This document shows, in pieces, positions 46,932-59,922 of a stretch of DNA of 64,000 bases. The stretch lies in contig CM036247.1 in NCBI GenBank assembly GCA_020698575.1, forward strand, positions 2,999,407 to 3,063,406, read 5' to 3'. The translations under genes were made by a program, and so were the position numbers. The DNA is from Bostrychus sinensis (taxonomy: Eukaryota > Chordata > Actinopteri > Gobiiformes > Eleotridae). The notes under the pieces were generated by a model. That model was given only the letters and a program-made list of their open reading frames with translations. It did not search any database and had not been told where the DNA came from. Each line of letters begins with the position of its first letter. The first letter of the stretch is position 1.

Positions 46932-49900
46932 ACCAGAACCTAAAGCCACTCATATGGAGTGTAACATTGTTGGTACAGTAAAGGTTACAGATCACAGATC
47001 TGAGGTTTGGGGGTTGCTCTAAGATCAGGGGCTGGTAAAGACGTTTTATGAACCCCTAGAGTACTCAGGCCATTTGAATACTACTACTACTATATACTAT
47101 ATACTATACTATTTTATACAATACTACAGCCTAAACTACTTCAGAGCAGATTTTCAAAATTACCTGAAAGATTTGTCTTGTGACCACCATTGTTTTTTAA
47201 AAAGATGTCAAACTGGATGAGGAGCTTTACTAGGACTACAGCAGTGGTGCATGATGGGTACTAGGACTACAGCAGTGGTGCATGATGGGTACTAGGACTA
47301 CAGCAGTGGTGCATGATGGGAGGATGCTCCGTCAGAAGAACTTCAAAGACTTGAACAACAACTCCTGGATTTCTTAAGAACCAAAACTATTATTCTGTGA
47401 ACTTGTAACAAGTTGCCAAGTAACGACCAACACCAGGCCAACAGCGCTGTTGAGTTTACTAAAACCAAAATCACTCGCTTGACGGGCAATGAAATATGTA
47501 AATAAACATCTAACAAAGGAAAACTGCTGAAATAGCATAATATGGACACCAAAACAAATATATTATATATAAATATTGTTATTTTCCAAAGTGTATAGTA
47601 TCAGACCTTGTTACCTTAAAAGCTGAGATTTTAGACGAGTCTGGTGTTACTGTTTTTTAGTGTGTGTATTGTAATTATAATGGTTCATGTAAATTGATGA
47701 ATATGACTAATTTGTGGTGTGTGTTAAAAACACCAACAGACATTATTTTAACCAGGGTCTAATTGCAATAAGCAAAAGTACTTTAAAACAGTAGAGTAGA
47801 GTCGTATATAGAAAATCATAGTGGTCTAGAAACAGAAATGTGTTCATGAGACCAGGCGGTGTCAAACAAAACAAGTCAATAATGATAAAAGGAACTGTTA
47901 TCATTCCAACTCTGGATGTAAGCGACTGCATCGGGAGAGCAGATGGGACGCTGCTAACACGTTTGACATCTAATAAATGTGATGAAAAAGTAAATGTGTA
48001 AATATTTTCTCTCTTCTTTATTTATTTAAACAATAAACAATAAGGATTTTTATTTTGTATGCTTGATATTATAGTATTGATATTACAGAGCATAGAGATT
48101 ATTATTTAAAACATACTGTGAGGAACAACATTTAGGTCTTTTAAAATCCAAAAAGAGCCATAAAGCGTTTAAATTTTGAAGACAGCATTGATACGGAAAG
48201 ACACTTATTTAAAGTACATAATGTTAATGCTGCATATCATTTGTGTCAATTTAAAAATCTGGATTTGGATTGATTTTTTTAACAGGAGAAATCTCTGAAC
48301 AAACCAATGAATCTTTATAAACTTTAACATCCACATTCCTAGTGCTTGCTATAAAGGAGATGTGACTGTTGTATTAGTTGATCCAATTGTGTTAGAAGGT
48401 TATTATTTCTTTAATAAAAACTAAGAAAAAAGCTTTTGATGTCCAGCTCTATAAGTGTATGTTTTTAATTTTAATTCAGGATGATGTGAATAAGCGCTGG
48501 ACTATACAGATACATACTGACAAAAAGCCAAGTATATTTTTATATTGCATTTACAGAACATCTGTATAATATCTCTGAACATTTTATAAAGTGTATAGCA
48601 AAAATACTGGCAATAAAAAACATGCAGTAAGGAATCAGTCTTTGTATGTAAAGCTTTGCAATATTGCCTTAAATAAAAAATGTCTTAAAATGTTTTAAGA
48701 TCTGTAATTGACCCAGTAGGAGAACTCAATAATGTGCTACACTTGGAAAAAGTATTTTCACAAACATCCATTACAAGGAAAAAAGTAGTTTACTGTTAAG
48801 TGATATTACTGACCACTTTCCTGTTTTTTCTGGAAAAAGGTATTTGTATTAGACTGCGTGTAAACTGATAAGACTTGGGACACTTGAAACAATTGGGGTT
48901 TCAAGACAAAAAGAAAATTGTGTTTGCTGTGTAGTTTACCTCTGTGGCATTTGTACCCAAATAGTTAGAACTTTATAACCAACACTAACGTCCTGGCAAT
49001 AGTATGCAATGGGAAAAGCATTTCACTTTATGTGAAGTATACTTAAAAATGTATTAGAGAAAATTAGAAAAAAAGATTTATAAAAATAATTTAACCTCTG
49101 TTTCAATAATAGAATAAAAACATTATTATAACATAAAAATAATACGAGTAGAATGTTGCGAGCAGTTTCTGAGTTCTTTTATGAATGAAAATTAGATAAT
49201 TTAGAAACTATGGGAGAAGTCTTTTTTTTATAGTTTTTTTGTAGACAAGTTTAACACAGTAAATTAAAATATGAAATCCATAGTATTGTTAGAGCATTAA
49301 AATGTACAATATGTACACAATCTTTCCAACACAGAGTCTTTTCAGACGACACAGAGACAGCTAATGTCACTCAAGTATTCAAAAATGGTGACAAGCACCA
49401 GAGATCTTTCTGTTATATTCATATTTTTGTTTGGAAAAAAGAAACAATGAGAGACAATGTAGAGTTAGGGAAAATCAAACCATTACATAATGCGTTAATG
49501 CCCTCGTTAGTGGAGGTTATCTCTGCTCTGGATAATGACAAATAATCAATAGTTATATACATTAATTTGAATTAAAAAAAAAAAAAAAAAGCTTTACATA
49601 CTGTCAACATAGACAGTTACAATGGAAATTGTGTAAAGGTTTGGTATCAGATGAACTGTTCACTCAGACAATACATTGTTAGGATTTAAGACTATAGTCT
49701 GTGGAATACCACAGGGTTCTGTGATTGCTCCAAAAATTCTTTTATTATTTTCATTAATGATGTTTGTAACCTTTTTGCTTTGGTTGAGATTTATAATGTT
49801 GGCAGATGATAGAAAGGGAACTTAAAACTACTCAAACCTGGCTTGATATGAACAAATTGTCGCGTAATAGACAAAGTAACAATAAGAAAAGAGATATTTT

Positions 49901-52261
49901 AAGAGTTTTGATATGAAGTTCTTATTGGTTGTGACTGATGGTAGGCTAACATGGAAACAGTAGATTAATTACAAAACATTGCACTATAGAGATGAATATT
50001 TCAGAAAAGGAGTAAAACCATTTATGGAATAATGTTATTACAAGATGGAAAAAAGTGTAATTTTATTTATTTTATTTTACAAAACTAAAATGTCCCAACT
50101 TGTTTTAAACAGTTCTATGATCTGAATAAACCATGTGCTTTGGTTTGAAGTTCACACCTTGTATTATTCTATTTACATTAGAAAATAGTAAGAAAAAACA
50201 GGTGAATTGTTACTGAGCACACATTTGGTGTGTGATTGTCTAACATCAAGTGTTTATGTGCAGTTATGATGGATATATTGTGCAGTGTGACTGAAACAAG
50301 TAAACTGAACTTGACTAAGTGTAAATCTTATCAAAATGATCCTAATTCTACTTGGACACATGCTCACTGAACTGAGTCACATAACATTTGATGAAGAAAA
50401 AATACACCTTATAGATGCTTAGGTCTCTTTCTCTAAACTTTGTAGATGAGTGGAAAAGTTGTACTTTATACCAGTGCTGTGTACACAGTGTTAGACCGCT
50501 CACTACACAGTGATGTGTTAAAGTTATAGATGTGTTAATCTGATCAGTTTATGTCCTCAGTAAAATGTAAAAACAGTAACATACAATCAAAATAACCTTT
50601 CTTTCCTCTTTTTTTAAATGTAAACCTATCTGTTTCAGTGATTCATATAATACTTATAATAATTATATATTATATTATAATACTTATAATACTTAATAAT
50701 ACAGTTTATTTTCATTCAGCACCAACAAACCACTATGAGTACGGTGCTAAGAAATACTATTGCTAAACCCTTTTTAAGTGTAACAACAGTATAACATTTA
50801 TTCAGTAAAATCTGATCAGGTTGTGTCCTCATCTAATACAGCGTCCTCTTTTTTTATTTCTTTCACTTTTTTAGTCCTATATATATCTCTTTACGTTGAT
50901 CCACTTTTCAAACTAGCGTACTTTATACCACTATAGCTAATAACACTAACAATCTTGTCTACATTGAAAAAACAAATGAGCCACCACCAAAATGATATGT
51001 TTTCGCTTTATATTTCCCTTTATCTTTCTTTATTTTTTAAAAATTAGGTCTACATCTCTTTACATGAATGTACCCAGTGCCTTACAAACTAGTGCATGTT
51101 TGTTTACAACTATAGCCTTTAACACTACTACTTTGTCTAGAGTGACAAAACAGTGACATACACTCAAAATAACCTTTCCTTCCTCTTTTTAAATGTAAAC
51201 CTATCTGTTTCAATGGATTCATATAATACTTTACAAACAATTTATTTTCATTCAGCACCAACAAACCACTATGAGTACGGTGCTAAGAAATACTATTGCT
51301 AAACCCTTTTTAAGTGTAACAACAGTATAACATTTATTCAGTAAAAGATCAGTTTATGTCCTCAGTAAAATGTAAAAACAGTGACATACAATCAAAATGA
51401 CCTTTCCTTCCTCTTTTTAAATGTAAACCTAACTGTTTCAGTGGATTCATATAATACTTTACAGTTTATTTTCATTCAGCTCCAACAAACCACTATCAGT
51501 ACAGTGGTAAGAAATACTACTGCTGTATCATAAACCCTTTTTAAGTGTAACAACAGAATAACATTTATTCAGTAAAATCTGATCAGTTTGTGTCCTCATC
51601 TAATACAGTGTCCTCTTTTTTTAATTTGTTTCACTTTTTAGTCCTATATATATCTCTTTACGTTGATCCACTTTTCAAACTAGCGAAACTTTATACCAGT
51701 AAATAACACTAACAATCTTGTCTAGATTGAAGCCGTTAACACTACTACAAACAGTGACACACGATCAAAATAACCCCTTTTTTCTTCTATCTTTTCTTTC
51801 TAGGTTTGTATATGTCTTTACATCGACTTACCCAACACCTTACAAACTAATGTATTGTTTTGTTACAACATCAGCCATACGCTCAGCTTTTTCTTTAAAT
51901 CTAGTTCTATATACCTGTTTACCTTGGTACACCTTTACAAACTATGGCATACTACACTACTAACTACTCGGTTTAGATTTTAAACTAATACAAACAAAAT
52001 AATTAGTTTTTCCCTTCTTTATTTTATTCTACATTAGTCCTGCTCTATATTTAAGTGTTTACATTAATTTATCCATCATAAAATAAGGGGAAGGGGGGAA
52101 GGGGGAAATGAAAGGGGTCATTAAAGGTCAAGCACCTGTGTAAACATCATAAATCATGGGGGAGGGTCAAGGGTTCAAAAGGTCAAGCACCTGTGTAAAC
52201 ATAATTAAAAGATAACATTCCTAACATTCTTTTCAACAGCTGTGTAAACATCATAAAATAA
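45889..52261 (-). repeat. amplicon unit U2 (inverted)
   Basis: Reverse-complement copy of U1, and direct copy of U3 at an offset of 6560-6561. It has private changes not shared by U1 or U3, for example A at 46532, A at 46573 and a one-base deletion near 49138. It shares the block at about 48338-48347 with U3 against U1. Confidence 0.96.
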
Positions 52262-52272
52262 GGGTTACTACT

Positions 52273-52374
52273 CCTGGTTTAGTCCTGGTTTAGACCTGGT
52301 TTAGACCTGGTTTAGACCTGGTTTAGTCCTGGTTTAGACCTGGTTTAGACCTGGTTTAGTCCTGGTTTAGTCCT
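52273..52374 (+). repeat. 11-bp minisatellite, block C, at the U2/U3 junction
   Basis: About nine units identical in variant order to the first 100 bp of block D. It is cut off exactly where U3 begins (TTTAGTCCT then CCCTTAATTTTT). Confidence 0.95.
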
Positions 52375-53460
52375 CCCTTAATTTTTCAGTGAGATCTTGT
52401 ATATTGTTGACCTCGCTCCCATTTCATGTTCATTTGAAAAACTGAGGAAGATTTTCTCCTTGGATGTGCAGGGGAATGGGGACTTTCTGCTCCTTCTGTT
52501 ATTGTTCGCCTCCTGCAGTGTCAGGTTGTTAGATGACAAGTATTTGGATAAAACAGTCGGGTAAGGAGCTGTTGTGCGTTGTCTGATTTGGTTTATAATT
52601 GTTGAGTTGTACCTGGAAGTTATGTGCAAGCGTTTGTGTGAGAACTTGGCATTAAATAATATTTTCTTGGTGGTGAGTAGTCAATGTAAACAAATGTAAA
52701 AGCCCCTCCCCCAGAGTCACCAGCAGCCATCACTGAGTGTGTATTGTATCTTATCATTTATGAAACAGACTTACTCCTCTCTACTTTAGTGGACATGTAG
52801 TGTTTCTGTTTCTGCTGCTGCATGAGGGAGAGTTGTTAGTGCAGTGGCTGATGGGTTAGATTGGCTTCTATTTGCTCAGACTATGGGCAATGCTGTGATA
52901 TTGCAAAGTTGACTACAGGCTGTGAAGTTAATAAATCAAAGCTTACAATGTTCTTTTCATATGGACTTAATCTGTACACCTTACTAATCACAGAAAAAAT
53001 AACACCGGTGCCTCACGTTTGTAAATCTGGCTTGATACAGTTTTTGTAAAACAAGATGGTGTTCTTCTACAAAAAATCACAGATAAGGTTTGCTTGAGGT
53101 CTGATAAAAAGGTCGTGTTACAAATTTACCAAGACAAAAGCAGCTCCAGGTTGAACAGTTAGACTCACTTCATTTGTAACTGTGGGTTTTTACCAGAAAA
53201 AAAGTAAAACAAAACAAGAAGTTAAGGTTTATTTTGCCCAAGTTGAAACTGTAATATTGCGGCCCATCGGCATTTTTTAAATAGTAAATAATTCATGTTT
53301 TCTTTATCATCATCTGGAATTATGTAAACAAATTGGCATTTTGAGTTAAAGCTATGAAAATTAATCCACTTTTGCTATCTACGATGATGACAGGCTTTAA
53401 TGTAGAAAACAACAACAAAGTTTTTTTACTTCATGTTTAAAATGTCCCATCAAAATAATA

Positions 53461-53491
<31 letters not shown>

Positions 53492-56400
53492 ACCAGAACC
53501 TAAAGCCACTCATATGGAGTGTAACATTGTTGGTACAGTAAAGGTTACAGATCACAGATCTGAGGTTTGGGGGTTGCTCTAAGATCAGGGGCTGGTAAAG
53601 ACGTTTTATGAACCCCTAGAGTACTCAGGCCATTTGAATACTACTACTACTATATACTATATACTATACTATTTTATACAATACTACAGCCTAAACTACT
53701 TCAGAGCAGATTTTCAAAATTACCTGAAAGATTTGTCTTGTGACCACCATTGTTTTTTAAAAAGATGTCAAACTGGATGAGGAGCTATACTAGGACTACA
53801 GCAGTGGTGCATGATGGGTACTAGGACTACAGCAGTGGTGCATGATGGGTACTAGGACTACAGCAGTGGTGCATGATGGGAGGATGCTCCGTCAGAAGAA
53901 CTTCAAAGACTTGAACAACAACTCCTGGATTTCTTAAGAACCAAAACTATTATTCTGTGAACTTGTAACAAGTTGCCAAGTAACGACCAACACCAGGCCA
54001 ACAGCGCTGTTGAGTTTACTAAAACCAAAATCACTCGCTTGACGGGCAATGAAATATGTAAATAAACATCTAACAAAGGAAAACTGCTGAAATAGCATAA
54101 TATGGACACCAAAACAAATATATTATATATAAATATTGTTATTTTCCAAAGTGTATAGTATCAGACCTTGTTACCTTAAAAGCTGAGATTTTAGACGAGT
54201 CTGGTGTTACTGTTTTTTAGTGTGTGTATTGTAATTATAATGGTTCATGTAAATTGATGAATATGACTAATTTGTGGTGTGTGTTAAAAACACCAACAGA
54301 CATTATTTTAACCAGGGTCTAATTGCAATAAGCAAAAGTACTTTAAAACAGTAGAGTAGAGTCGTATATAGAAAATCATAGTGGTCTAGAAACAGAAATG
54401 TGTTCATGAGACCAGGCGGTGTCAAACAAAACAAGTCAATAATGATAAAAGGAACTGTTATCATTCCAACTCTGGATGTAAGCGACTGCATCGGGAGAGC
54501 AGATGGGACGCTGCTAACACGTTTGACATCTAATAAATGTGATGAAAAAGTAAATGTGTAAATATTTTCTCTCTTCTTTATTTATTTAAACAATAAACAA
54601 TAAGGATTTTTATTTTGTATGCTTGATATTATAGTATTGATATTACAGAGCATAGAGATTATTATTTAAAACATACTGTGAGGAACAACATTTAGGTCTT
54701 TTAAAATCCAAAAAGAGCCATAAAGCGTTTAAATTTTGAAGACAGCATTGATACGGAAAGACACTTATTTAAAGTACATAATGTTAATGCTGCATATCAT
54801 TTGTGTCAATTTAAAAATCTGGATTTGGATTGATTTTTTTAACAGGAGAAATCTCTGAACAAACCAATGAATCTTTATAAACTTTAACATCCACATTCCT
54901 AGTGCTTGCTATAAAGGAGATGTGACTGTTGTATTAGTTGATCCAATTGTGTTAGAAGGTTATTATTTCTTTAATAAAAACTAAGAAAAAAGCTTTTGAT
55001 GTCCAGCTCTATAAGTGTATGTTTTTAATTTTAATTCAGGATGATGTGAATAAGCGCTGGACTATACAGATACATACTGACAAAAAGCCAAGTATATTTT
55101 TATATTGCATTTACAGAACATCTGTATAATATCTCTGAACATTTTATAAAGTGTATAGCAAAAATACTGGCAATAAAAAACATGCAGTAAGGAATCAGTC
55201 TTTGTATGTAAAGCTTTGCAATATTGCCTTAAATAAAAAATGTCTTAAAATGTTTTAAGATCTGTAATTGACCCAGTAGGAGAACTCAATAATGTGCTAC
55301 ACTTGGAAAAAGTATTTTCACAAACATCCATTACAAGGAAAAAAGTAGTTTACTGTTAAGTGATATTACTGACCACTTTCCTGTTTTTTCTGGAAAAAGG
55401 TATTTGTATTAGACTGCGTGTAAACTGATAAGACTTGGGACACTTGAAACAATTGGGGTTTCAAGACAAAAAGAAAATTGTGTTTGCTGTGTAGTTTACC
55501 TCTGTGGCATTTGTACCCAAATAGTTAGAACTTTATAACCAACACTAACGTCCTGGCAATAGTATGCAATGGGAAAAGCATTTCACTTTATGTGAAGTAT
55601 ACTTAAAAATGTATTAGAGAAAATTAGAAAAAAAGATTTATAAAAATAATTTAACCTCTGTTTCAATAATAGAATAAAAACATTATTATAACATAAAAAA
55701 TAATACGAGTAGAATGTTGCGAGCAGTTTCTGAGTTCTTTTATGAATGAAAATTAGATAATTTAGAAACTATGGGAGAAGTCTTTTTTTTATAGTTTTTT
55801 TGTAGACAAGTTTAACACAGTAAATTAAAATATGAAATCCATAGTATTGTTAGAGCATTAAAATGTACAATATGTACACAATCTTTCCAACACAGAGTCT
55901 TTTCAGACGACACAGAGACAGCTAATGTCACTCAAGTATTCAAAAATGGTGACAAGCACCAGAGATCTTTCTGTTATATTCATATTTTTGTTTGGAAAAA
56001 AGAAACAATGAGAGACAATGTAGAGTTAGGGAAAATCAAACCATTACATAATGCGTTAATGCCCTCGTTAGTGGAGGTTATCTCTGCTCTGGATAATGAC
56101 AAATAATCAATAGTTATATACATTAATTTGAATTAAAAAAAAAAAAAAAAAGCTTTACATACTGTCAACATAGACAGTTACAATGGAAATTGTGTAAAGG
56201 TTTGGTATCAGATGAACTGTTCACTCAGACAATACATTGTTAGGATTTAAGACTATAGTCTGTGGAATACCACAGGGTTCTGTGATTGCTCCAAAAATTC
56301 TTTTATTATTTTCATTAATGATGTTTGTAACCTTTTTGCTTTGGTTGAGATTTATAATGTTGGCAGATGATAGAAAGGGAACTTAAAACTACTCAAACCT

Positions 56401-58821
56401 GGCTTGATATGAACAAATTGTCGCGTAATAGACAAAGTAACAATAAGAAAAGAGATATTTTAAGAGTTTTGATATGAAGTTCTTATTGGTTGTGACTGAT
56501 GGTAGGCTAACATGGAAACAGTAGATTAATTACAAAACATTGCACTATAGAGATGAATATTTCAGAAAAGGAGTAAAACCATTTATGGAATAATGTTATT
56601 ACAAGATGGAAAAAAGTGTAATTTTATTTATTTTATTTTACAAAACTAAAATGTCCCAACTTGTTTTAAACAGTTCTATGATCTGAATAAACCATGTGCT
56701 TTGGTTTGAAGTTCACACCTTGTATTATTCTATTTACATTAGAAAATAGTAAGAAAAAACAGGTGAATTGTTACTGAGCACACATTTGGTGTGTGATTGT
56801 CTAACATCAAGTGTTTATGTGCAGTTATGATGGATATATTGTGCAGTGTGACTGAAACAAGTAAACTGAACTTGACTAAGTGTAAATCTTATCAAAATGA
56901 TCCTAATTCTACTTGGACACATGCTCACTGAACTGAGTCACATAACATTTGATGAAGAAAAAATACACCTTATAGATGCTTAGGTCTCTTTCTCTAAACT
57001 TTGTAGATGAGTGGAAAAGTTGTACTTTATACCAGTGCTGTGTACACAGTGTTAGACCGCTCACTACACAGTGATGTGTTAAAGTTATAGATGTGTTAAT
57101 CTGATCAGTTTATGTCCTCAGTAAAATGTAAAAACAGTAACATACAATCAAAATAACCTTTCTTTCCTCTTTTTTTAAATGTAAACCTATCTGTTTCAGT
57201 GATTCATATAATACTTATAATAATTATATATTATATTATAATACTTATAATACTTAATAATACAGTTTATTTTCATTCAGCACCAACAAACCACTATGAG
57301 TACGGTGCTAAGAAATACTATTGCTAAACCCTTTTTAAGTGTAACAACAGTATAACATTTATTCAGTAAAATCTGATCAGGTTGTGTCCTCATCTAATAC
57401 AGCGTCCTCTTTTTTTATTTCTTTCACTTTTTTAGTCCTATATATATCTCTTTACGTTGATCCACTTTTCAAACTAGCGTACTTTATACCACTATAGCTA
57501 ATAACACTAACAATCTTGTCTACATTGAAAAAACAAATGAGCCACCACCAAAATGATATGTTTTCGCTTTATATTTCCCTTTATCTTTCTTTATTTTTTA
57601 AAAATTAGGTCTACATCTCTTTACATGAATGTACCCAGTGCCTTACAAACTAGTGCATGTTTGTTTACAACTATAGCCTTTAACACTACTACTTTGTCTA
57701 GAGTGACAAAACAGTGACATACACTCAAAATAACCTTTCCTTCCTCTTTTTAAATGTAAACCTATCTGTTTCAATGGATTCATATAATACTTTACAAACA
57801 ATTTATTTTCATTCAGCACCAACAAACCACTATGAGTACGGTGCTAAGAAATACTATTGCTAAACCCTTTTTAAGTGTAACAACAGTATAACATTTATTC
57901 AGTAAAAGATCAGTTTATGTCCTCAGTAAAATGTAAAAACAGTGACATACAATCAAAATGACCTTTCCTTCCTCTTTTTAAATGTAAACCTAACTGTTTC
58001 AGTGGATTCATATAATACTTTACAGTTTATTTTCATTCAGCTCCAACAAACCACTATCAGTACAGTGGTAAGAAATACTACTGCTGTATCATAAACCCTT
58101 TTTAAGTGTAACAACAGAATAACATTTATTCAGTAAAATCTGATCAGTTTGTGTCCTCATCTAATACAGTGTCCTCTTTTTTAATTTGTTTCACTTTTTA
58201 GTCCTATATATATCTCTTTACGTTGATCCACTTTTCAAACTAGCGAAACTTTATACCAGTAAATAACACTAACAATCTTGTCTAGATTGAAGCCGTTAAC
58301 ACTACTACAAACAGTGACACACGATCAAAATAACCCCTTTTTTCTTCTATCTTTTCTTTCTAGGTTTGTATATGTCTTTACATCGACTTACCCAACACCT
58401 TACAAACTAATGTATTGTTTTGTTACAACATCAGCCATACGCTCAGCTTTTTCTTTAAATCTAGTTCTATATACCTGTTTACCTTGGTACACCTTTACAA
58501 ACTATGGCATACTACACTACTAACTACTCGGTTTAGATTTTAAACTAATACAAACAAAATAATTAGTTTTTCCCTTCTTTATTTTATTCTACATTAGTCC
58601 TGCTCTATATTTAAGTGTTTACATTAATTTATCCATCATAAAATAAGGGGAAGGGGGGAAGGGGGAAATGAAAGGGGTCATTAAAGGTCAAGCACCTGTG
58701 TAAACATCATAAATCATGGGGGAGGGTCAAGGGTTCAAAAGGTCAAGCACCTGTGTAAACATAATTAAAAGATAACATTCCTAACATTCTTTTCAACAGC
58801 TGTGTAAACATCATAAAATAA
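52373..58821 (-). repeat. amplicon unit U3 (inverted, tandem to U2)
   Basis: Its left edge carries 76 bp (52373-52448) that match U1 (44725-44800) but are absent from U2. Otherwise it is nearly identical to U2. Internal relics and repeats are as in U1. Confidence 0.96.
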
Positions 58822-58832
58822 GGGTTACTACT

Positions 58833-59455
58833 CCTGGTTTAGTCCTGGTTTAGACCTGGTTTAGACCTGGTTTAGACCTGGTTTAGTCCTGGTTTAGACC
58901 TGGTTTAGACCTGGTTTAGTCCTGGTTTAGTCCTGGTTTAGACCTGGTTTAGTCCTGGTTTAGACCTGGTTTAGACCTGGTTTAGTCCTGGTTTAGACCT
59001 GGTTTAGTCCTGGTTTAGACCTGGTTTAGACCTGGTTTAGACCTGGTTTAGACCTGGTTTAGTCCTGGTTTAGACCTGGTTTAGTCCTGGTTTAGACCTG
59101 GTTTAGACCTGGTTTAGACCTGGTTTAGACCTGGTTTAGTCCTGGTTTAGACCTGGTTTAGACCTGGTTTAGTCCTGGTTTAGACCTGGTTTAGTCCTGG
59201 TTTAGTCCTGGTTTAGACCTGGTTTAGACCTGGTTTAGTCCTGGTTTAGACCTGGTTTAGTCCTGGTTTAGACCTGGTTTAGACCTGGTTTAGACCTGGT
59301 TTAGTCCTGGTTTAGACCTGGTTTAGACCTGGTTTAGTCCTGGTTTAGACCTGGTTTAGACCTGGTTTAGTCCTGGTTTAGACCTGGTTTAGTCCTGGTT
59401 TAGACCTGGTTTAGTCCTGGTTTAGACCTGGTTTAGTCCTGGTTTAGACCTGGTT
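58833..59455 (+). repeat. 11-bp minisatellite, block D
   Basis: About 56 units of the TTTAGACCTGG / TTTAGTCCTGG pair. It ends with a shortened unit (CTGGTTAGACG) at the spacer, identical to the end of block E. Confidence 0.97.
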
Positions 59456-59922
59456 AGACGTATCCTTAAATACAGTGAGAAGACAGAGCAGGCACAGTTA
59501 CAAGTGTTTTTGTAAGAGGAAGGAGCTTTAGTTTCAGAGTGGTGCTGAGCACGGTAGCTGAGCTCAGAGCAAAGAGGAGGAGACAAGAAAGTTCTGGGAG
59601 TGGTTACTCCCAGAACTCAGCTCGGAGTGGTTAGCTTTGCCACCCAGTGAGAAACACCCAGGACTCTACCGTTTTATACAGCACCACTCTGAAACTAAAG
59701 CTCCTCCCTCTTACAAAAACACTTGTAACTTTGCCTGTTCTGTCTTCTCACTGTATTTAAGGAGACGTCCACGTCTTCAGCTGTGACACAGGTGAGACTG
59801 TTCTCTTCTTTTAATGCTTTGGAGCAGGTTATTTTACATTTTGTACTAAACTGCTGCTACAACAACAGCTGCACAGTCACTGAGCACAGCTGTCTCTGTG
59901 GTTCTCTGTATCACACTGTAAT
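59456..59922 (+). repeat. 467-bp foldback spacer, copy 1
   Basis: 90-bp inverted arms at 59458-59547 and 59679-59768 differ at only four positions. Between them is a second hairpin with an 11-bp stem and a GGTT loop (59591-59616, GTTCTGGGAGT). The unit is repeated at 62629-63095 with an offset of 3173 bp. Confidence 0.95.
59602..59800 (+). promoter_or_regulatory. NLR-type promoter/exon 1-like sequence in spacer 1
   Basis: In order: GTTACTCCCAGAA, a TATA-like TTTTATAC at 59672-59679, AGCTCCTC, and a splice-donor-like GACACAG|GTGAGACT at 59791/59792 followed by CTCTTCTTTTAA. The same order and wording occur at the minus-strand exon 1 sites at 17.3 and 29.5 kb (GACACAG|GTGAGACTTTCCTCTTC). Transcription from it would run into block E. 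Function is inferred. Confidence 0.42.

Noticed and set aside
38642..58523. Six small open frames (60-83 codons) found in all three amplicon copies
   Set aside because: Their conservation is only that of the whole nearly identical unit. None has a recognised domain, and they lie on both strands among LINE relics and AT-rich repeats.
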